A stretch of 64,000 nt of DNA from Moryella indoligenes. GTDB lineage: Bacteria; Bacillota; Clostridia; Lachnospirales; Lachnospiraceae. This document shows positions 59,519 to 64,000 of the stretch, piece after piece (within the stretch, counting starts at the first letter, position 1; every line of letters begins with the position of its first letter). Below the pieces are notes generated by a model. That model ran no database searches. It had not been told where the DNA came from and worked only from the letters and a program-made list of their open reading frames with translations. The position numbers were made by a program, and so were the translations under genes. The DNA lies in assembly GCF_030812885.1 (NCBI RefSeq), contig NZ_JAUSTO010000002.1, positions 1 through 64,000 of the forward strand, read 5' to 3'.

Positions 59519-59629
59519 TTTGATATTACTCCAGCTTATGTCTGATGTTATATACTTTTATTTCACTTATATCATGATTTCGGCTATTATGCTAGATAGC
59601 AGTCCACCAATCACAAAGGAGATCTATTT

Positions 59630-60823
59630 ATGGAAAGAATCGTCGGAACTGTCGTCAGAGGCTTGCGCGCACCAATCTTCAAGGCCGGGGACAATTTAGT
59701 TCAAATCATTCCGGATATACTGGAGCGCTTCTACAGTCAGGAGCATGTAGAAATCGGACAGAAGGATGTCGTCGCGATCACAGAGAGCGTTGTGGCCCGC
59801 ACGCAGGGTAACTATGTAACCATTGGACAGGTGGCAGAGGATATCAATAAAGATTTTGCCGGAAAAGAAGTCGGCGTTGTCTTTCCGATCCTGAGCCGCA
59901 ACCGTTTTGCCATCATCCTGAGAGCCATCGCGAGCGCAGATGTAAGGAAGATCATCCTTCAGCTCTCCTACCCGGCCGATGAGGTGGGAAATCATCTGGT
60001 CTCTCTCGATCAGGTGGATGCCTCCGGTCTTGATCCCTGGAAGGATACGCTGACAGAAGCGGAGTATCGTCAGCACTTCGGCTTCCAGAAGCATAGATTT
60101 ACCGGCATGGACTATGTCTCCTACTACAAGGAGCTTATAGAGGGCCTTGGCAAGGAGTGCGAGATCATCTTCTCAAACAGCCCCCTGACCATACTGGAGC
60201 ATACGCCCTATGTCATCAACTGCGATATCCACACCCGGAAGCGCACAAAGGCACTCCTCAACAGGCACGGCGCAAAGTGCGTCCGCAGCCTTGACGATAT
60301 CATGAATCAGCCGATCAATGGCTCCGGCTACAATGAGACCTACGGTCTGCTTGGCTCCAACAAATCAACAGAGGAACAGATCAAGCTGTTCCCGCGCGAA
60401 TGCAGCAAGCTGGTGCTCGCCATTCAGGAAGAGGTCAGAAAACGCACCGGGAAAACCATCGAGGTCATGGTCTATGGCGACGGCGCCTTCAAGGATCCGG
60501 TCGGCAAGATCTGGGAGCTGGCAGATCCGGTGATCTCCCCCGGCTATACCAGCGGACTCGAGGGAACGCCGAACGAGCTGAAGCTGAAGTATCTCGCGGA
60601 CAATGATTTTAAGGATCTGAGCGGAGACGCGCTGAGGGATGCTATCCGGAACGCCATTCACGAAAAGTCCGATCATCTCGTCGGCCAGATGGCAGCGCAG
60701 GGCACGACCCCCCGTCAGCTGACAGATCTGCTGGGCAGTCTCTGCGACCTGACCTCCGGCTCCGGAGACAAGGGCACGCCGATCGTCTACATTCAGGGTT
60801 ATTTCGACAACTATACAAATTAA
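59630..60823 (+). CDS. Coenzyme F420 ligase family protein (CofE-like)
   Basis: The 397-residue protein matches the F420:L-glutamate ligase family as found in Lachnospiraceae: AITESVVARTQGNYVTIGQVAEDI, VGVVFPILSRNRFAIILRAIA, VMVYGDGAFKDPVGKIWELADPVISPGYT and the C-terminal DLLGSLCDLTSGSGDKGTPIVYIQG. The family normally adds glutamate to F420-0 with GTP. No other F420 gene is present and the lineage is not known for F420, so it may ligate an amino acid to another acceptor. The start follows AAAGGAGAT. A terminator follows. Confidence 0.88.
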   Translation: MERIVGTVVRGLRAPIFKAGDNLVQIIPDILERFYSQEHVEIGQKDVVAITESVVARTQGNYVTIGQVAEDINKDFAGKEVGVVFPILSRNRFAIILRAIASADVRKIILQLSYPADEVGNHLVSLDQVDASGLDPWKDTLTEAEYRQHFGFQKHRFTGMDYVSYYKELIEGLGKECEIIFSNSPLTILEHTPYVINCDIHTRKRTKALLNRHGAKCVRSLDDIMNQPINGSGYNETYGLLGSNKSTEEQIKLFPRECSKLVLAIQEEVRKRTGKTIEVMVYGDGAFKDPVGKIWELADPVISPGYTSGLEGTPNELKLKYLADNDFKDLSGDALRDAIRNAIHEKSDHLVGQMAAQGTTPRQLTDLLGSLCDLTSGSGDKGTPIVYIQGYFDNYTN

Positions 60824-60854
60824 GCTGCATATCAAACCTTGCTTTTCTATACGG

Positions 60855-60900
60855 GAAGGGACTGCGGGACAACGGAAATCCGTTCTCTCGCAGTCCCTTC
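60855..60900. terminator. Bidirectional terminator between convergent genes
   Basis: GAAGGGACTGCG and CGCAGTCCCTTC pair perfectly, with an internal loop and an ACGGA/TCCGT tip; a pyrimidine-rich run follows on the plus strand. It lies between the F420-ligase-family gene and the lipoprotein gene and may serve both. Confidence 0.82.
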
Positions 60901-60927
60901 TCTCTTCTCTCACAGCATTAATCCAAC

Positions 60928-62679
60928 TCAGCCCACGAATATCAGCCCGTCAAAGATTTCATGGATATCGACTCCGTCGATGCTGTGCATCCAATCACTG
61001 TCCAGCTCTACCTGCACCCTTCCTGTCAGCGTCTTCTCCCCGTAGAAGATGAGATCTGCCGTCCTGTCCTCCAGCCCGACGCGGCATATCCGGCATCTTG
61101 TGCCCGCAGGTACGCTTGTGCGCCCGGAGATATTTCCCTCATCATCCAGAACACTCACCTCAAGTTCTCTCTTGAGCCTCATATCCCAGCGGCGCCCCTC
61201 CGGAATGAAGCCCTGCGATGAGAGCGCCTCCGGCAGTCCCTTCTCATTAATCTGGTACAGGCTGTCTACATCTACCGTACTCAGCACCTCAGAGCTGGAG
61301 CTCAGAACAGTACACTGCGGATCTGTAAAGCTGTACCTCTCCTCGATCCAGTCAAAGCCCTGATTCTCATCAAAACGGAGGGCGCCGTCCTCATTCAGAT
61401 TCCAGTTCTCCAGCAGCAGCACAGGCGCTTTGTCAGCGCTCAGCTCATAAATAAAGAGACCACTGCAGTCATTATCTCCAGATCCATAATAATAGAGATA
61501 GTACTTTCCACCACGGTACAGGATATAGCCCTGTCCTCCGTAGATGGGCGTATCAAAACTGTACGGATACCCCCTGCCATCCACATTGATCGTATAAGCC
61601 GAGAATGACTCCCAGTCTCCTGCCGCGTCATAAGAACCGTACAGCTGAATTCCCTCCAGCTCCCCGTCGCCGTCCAGATCTACATAGGTCTTCCTCTCCT
61701 GATTCAGAGGTGTGATAAAATCCTGTCCAGCGTAGATATATTCCGGATTGAATATCTCCGGGTGCGCCGCAGAGGAGAGCGTCACAACCTGCAAACCGTC
61801 TGCGTAGCTGCCAAGCTCATAGGGCGGGTAGAAGATCGTCACACCACTGTAATCCATAGCCCAGCCGACGTTCTCATAGCCTTCTCTCAGCTGCTCACGA
61901 AAATAGTCCGGGCCATAGGTCTCCGGAGTGATATTCAGCTCCGGATATTCCGCTCTCAAAAAATGATAGATCAGCTCCCCGGCTCTGTCCGCATCGCAGA
62001 TCACATCCGGAAGAGAGAGCATTTTCCCCGTCTGAACATCAAAATTCTCCCCGTACATACTGTACATGCCATGAACACCGCCTTCGTAACTGAACACATG
62101 GCAGCGGACGCTGAGCACCTTATCATCCGCCCGGGAGATCACTGCACTCTGTTCATGTGAATAGGACGCGGTAAATCCCTCCGCTTCATATTCATACATG
62201 CGTGAAATAAGATCAGAATACCACTCTGCATAGCGCTCCTCCTCCCGTTCGTAGTAGTCAGACAGTGCGTGGGAGAGCGCGCTGTACTGCTCTGCCTCAT
62301 TGATGCCGATGCCGGGATAGTATTCTGTCGGCAGAGATACCTCACAGAGCTCTGCCCGGCACTCCGCACCAGTATTTCCATCACTGCTTGTAAAATCCCG
62401 CTTGATGGTAATGATGGGATGAAGAAAATGCGTCTGCTCCGCCGCCGTCTGTGTCTCCGGGAGTGCTGTCGCTGCCTTCTGCTTTCCCTCTGATTTCTCC
62501 TTCAGCTTCGTCTCCGCCGAACCTTCCGCGGCAGTCTCCGCGCTCTGCATCGCAGTGCTCTTACTCCCTTCTGCCCCCTTCCCCCCACAGGCGGACAGCA
62601 GCAACGCTGTCAGAGTCACAGCTGCGAGCAGACGAAGTCCCGCCGCTCTCCCCGATAACAAGCTAAACTGTCTTTTCAT
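60928..62679 (-). CDS. Surface lipoprotein with DUF3298-type domain
   Basis: The 583-residue protein has a lipoprotein signal with LLLSAC (Cys31 as the lipid attachment site), a Ser/Glu/Thr-rich linker, then a domain (about 90-280) with VRCHVFSYEGGVHGMYSMYGENFDVQTGKMLSLPDV, the DUF3298 (RsiV-like) signature, followed by a beta-rich half (about 285-583) containing YVDLDGDGELEGIQLYGSYD, probably a calcium-binding-like propeller or sandwich. ATG 62679 follows GGGAGG. A role in cell-wall sensing or lysozyme binding is suggested only by the resemblance to RsiV. Confidence 0.85.
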   Translation of the reverse strand: MKRQFSLLSGRAAGLRLLAAVTLTALLLSACGGKGAEGSKSTAMQSAETAAEGSAETKLKEKSEGKQKAATALPETQTAAEQTHFLHPIITIKRDFTSSDGNTGAECRAELCEVSLPTEYYPGIGINEAEQYSALSHALSDYYEREEERYAEWYSDLISRMYEYEAEGFTASYSHEQSAVISRADDKVLSVRCHVFSYEGGVHGMYSMYGENFDVQTGKMLSLPDVICDADRAGELIYHFLRAEYPELNITPETYGPDYFREQLREGYENVGWAMDYSGVTIFYPPYELGSYADGLQVVTLSSAAHPEIFNPEYIYAGQDFITPLNQERKTYVDLDGDGELEGIQLYGSYDAAGDWESFSAYTINVDGRGYPYSFDTPIYGGQGYILYRGGKYYLYYYGSGDNDCSGLFIYELSADKAPVLLLENWNLNEDGALRFDENQGFDWIEERYSFTDPQCTVLSSSSEVLSTVDVDSLYQINEKGLPEALSSQGFIPEGRRWDMRLKRELEVSVLDDEGNISGRTSVPAGTRCRICRVGLEDRTADLIFYGEKTLTGRVQVELDSDWMHSIDGVDIHEIFDGLIFVG

Positions 62680-62903
62680 AAACACCTCCCGCCACTCGGC
62701 ATACCATACCTGTTCTGATCCAATGATTTTCCTCAACACTCACTTCTGCTTTTGCAGCAGCTTCCTCCCACATATCATCCTGCCCTTCCCGGTTTGAAGC
62801 GCTTTGACGCCTCTATCATACGAAATATTTCATGCGAAAACTATGGTCCCCGGGATAATTTTTATCAAAGCAACTGTCTTCTGTAATACTCACTGTTCGT
62901 GAT

Positions 62904-63866
62904 TCAAAAAAATGCAGCAACTTTTTTTCGAACAGCTGCCATATAGTTCATGTATGTCCTGTGAAAGATACGACTGAATTCCGTAAAATAGACCGGATGA
63001 TAGTGCAGTGAATTAGATATCAGATCCAGCCTCACCGTCTCAACCAGATCCTCCACTGATAAGATTCTGACTTGTTCAGAAACATCTCTCCGGTTCTGAA
63101 AGAGGTCTTTCCCCAGCAGAAAACCTTCCGGGCAGAAAAAAGCAGTCTGTCGGAGACGGCATAATTCCATTTGTGTCTGGTAGTCTCCCACATGGCAAAC
63201 AATATTCTGTACAATCCCCTTCTTCATCAGAAAATTTTCCACCACATCCTGCAGCGTGCTGACATTTGGGTTACAGGTCATAGGAAGCATTGCCAACTCT
63301 TCCACTGTGATGGATTTCCGACTAACATCCCATGAACCAATTCGTTTCTGCAACAGTTCCTCAGCAGCAATCAGATAGATTCGCTCTTCTCCTATGCTCT
63401 CCTGTGCCATATGCCGGATCGGTTTTGCATTCACAGTCAATGCAAGATCCAAATGCCCCTCCATTACATCCCTCCTGAATTGGCTACTCTGCCCCGAGGA
63501 GATACAAACATGTACGTTCGGAAACATTTCCCGAAAATCACGTATCACTGGCGGCAGCAATACCTGGGAACGACTTGTGTGCGCACCGAAGCGCAGCGCT
63601 CCCGTCATGAACTGATAATCACTGGATAACTGCAGCTTCACCGCTTCTTCAATGCGCTGAATCTGCAGCAGAGACTCATATAGCCGACGTCCGGCATCGG
63701 TCAGGACCAGCTTTGGACGACGATCGAACAACTTTACCCGGTACTCTTCCTCCAGACGTGAGATATGATTGCTCAGACACTGCTGTGTCACACAGGCACG
63801 CTGTGCCGCCCGTGTAAAGTTCATCTCCTCCACCGCCAACAGGAACATCTGTTGATTGATCTTCAT
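62904..63866 (-). CDS. LysR family transcriptional regulator
   Basis: The 320-residue protein has a LysR winged-helix (QMFLLAVEEMNFTRAAQRACVTQQCLSNHISRLEEEY), a linker helix and an effector domain beginning near residue 90 (GALRFGAHTSRSQVLLPPVIRDF). ATG 63866 is preferred because GGGGAG lies upstream; the frame extends to 63938. Its target is not evident: the lipoprotein gene lies 224 bp downstream on the same strand, and the neighbour on its other side is beyond the window. Confidence 0.92.
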   Translation of the reverse strand: MKINQQMFLLAVEEMNFTRAAQRACVTQQCLSNHISRLEEEYRVKLFDRRPKLVLTDAGRRLYESLLQIQRIEEAVKLQLSSDYQFMTGALRFGAHTSRSQVLLPPVIRDFREMFPNVHVCISSGQSSQFRRDVMEGHLDLALTVNAKPIRHMAQESIGEERIYLIAAEELLQKRIGSWDVSRKSITVEELAMLPMTCNPNVSTLQDVVENFLMKKGIVQNIVCHVGDYQTQMELCRLRQTAFFCPEGFLLGKDLFQNRRDVSEQVRILSVEDLVETVRLDLISNSLHYHPVYFTEFSRIFHRTYMNYMAAVRKKVAAFF

Positions 63867-64000
63867 GCTCTGCTCCCCTGTAAACACATCCATATGCGAG
63901 ATACTGCGCGAATACTGTCTCCTGCCTTTTGATCCCATCGAAACATATCATCAATATATCACAATATTATTCTTGTGTTTATATCACGTAATATCTGTTT

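Overview
The window looks like a moderately GC-rich, gene-dense chromosome segment of an anaerobic Gram-positive clostridium, most likely a member of the Lachnospiraceae. Supporting this are a single-membrane Tad (type IVc) pilus locus with DUF5702 and DUF6382 proteins and no secretin, an LPXTG-type surface adhesin with Cna-B domains, a CIRCE operator, an FMN riboswitch before ribD-ribE-ribBA-ribH, a ThiW-type vitamin transporter, a GlpP antiterminator and strong AGGAGG ribosome binding sites. I see no rRNA, tRNA, CRISPR array, prophage or intact transposase. Genus-level assignment cannot be made from what is here.

Layout. 1-281: two copies of a structured palindromic repeat that recurs at 46.9-47.2 kb. 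0.36-3.95 kb: mtnN, murG, a YgjP-like metallopeptidase, rhomboid protease and HIT protein. 4.1-16.2 kb: Tad pilus locus (motor ATPase, TadB, TadC, Flp pilin, DUF5702 protein, two TadE-like minor pilins, one of them fused to an A24 prepilin peptidase, a shortened DUF6382 protein, a second A24 peptidase and a TadZ/CpaE-like ATPase). An opposite-facing glgB interrupts the locus and seems to have replaced the end of the DUF6382 gene. 16.3-17.3 kb: lrgAB with a frameshifted lrgB. 17.5-29.9 kb: mostly single genes (pyruvate-kinase-like protein, CIRCE-controlled hsp20, ZIP transporter, Crp/Fnr regulator, 3-hydroxyacyl-CoA dehydrogenase, trmL, YfcC transporter, TRIC channel, DUF975 protein, glutaredoxin, YitT, M14 carboxypeptidase, glpP).

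30.1-33.0 kb: a compact three-gene unit of soluble proteins (DUF1858 plus solute-binding fold; HypB-like GTPase; DUF1858-like plus ABC ATPase) with no permease. This is my best candidate for an undescribed system, possibly metallocofactor handling. 33.1-38.3 kb: nitrilase and nitroreductase, then the wreck of a peptidase T gene with a fragment of a GltS-type symporter inside it, followed by an intact GltS-type symporter and M20 amidohydrolase pair. 38.4-43.0 kb: riboflavin operon under an FMN riboswitch, ending in a HAD phosphatase that could supply the pathway's missing dephosphorylation step. 42.9-46.9 kb: PatB-type lyase, Cd/Zn-type P1B ATPase, separate HMA protein and ArsR regulator. 47.3-54.4 kb: two converging thiamine-related operons (yfbR-thiE-DUF3810-unknown-tenI, and thiW-thiM-deaminase-CDF transporter), the second preceded by a promoter, a TPP-riboswitch-like leader with an altered second half, and a terminator. 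54.4-58.0 kb: large adhesin with an MPKTG sorting signal. 58.1-58.4 kb: relics of a DUF4143-type ATPase gene and a group II intron domain V. 58.7-63.9 kb: LysR regulator divergent from an F420-ligase-family gene, a large lipoprotein and another LysR regulator.

All functional statements come from reading the sequence and remembered family features; no database search was run.
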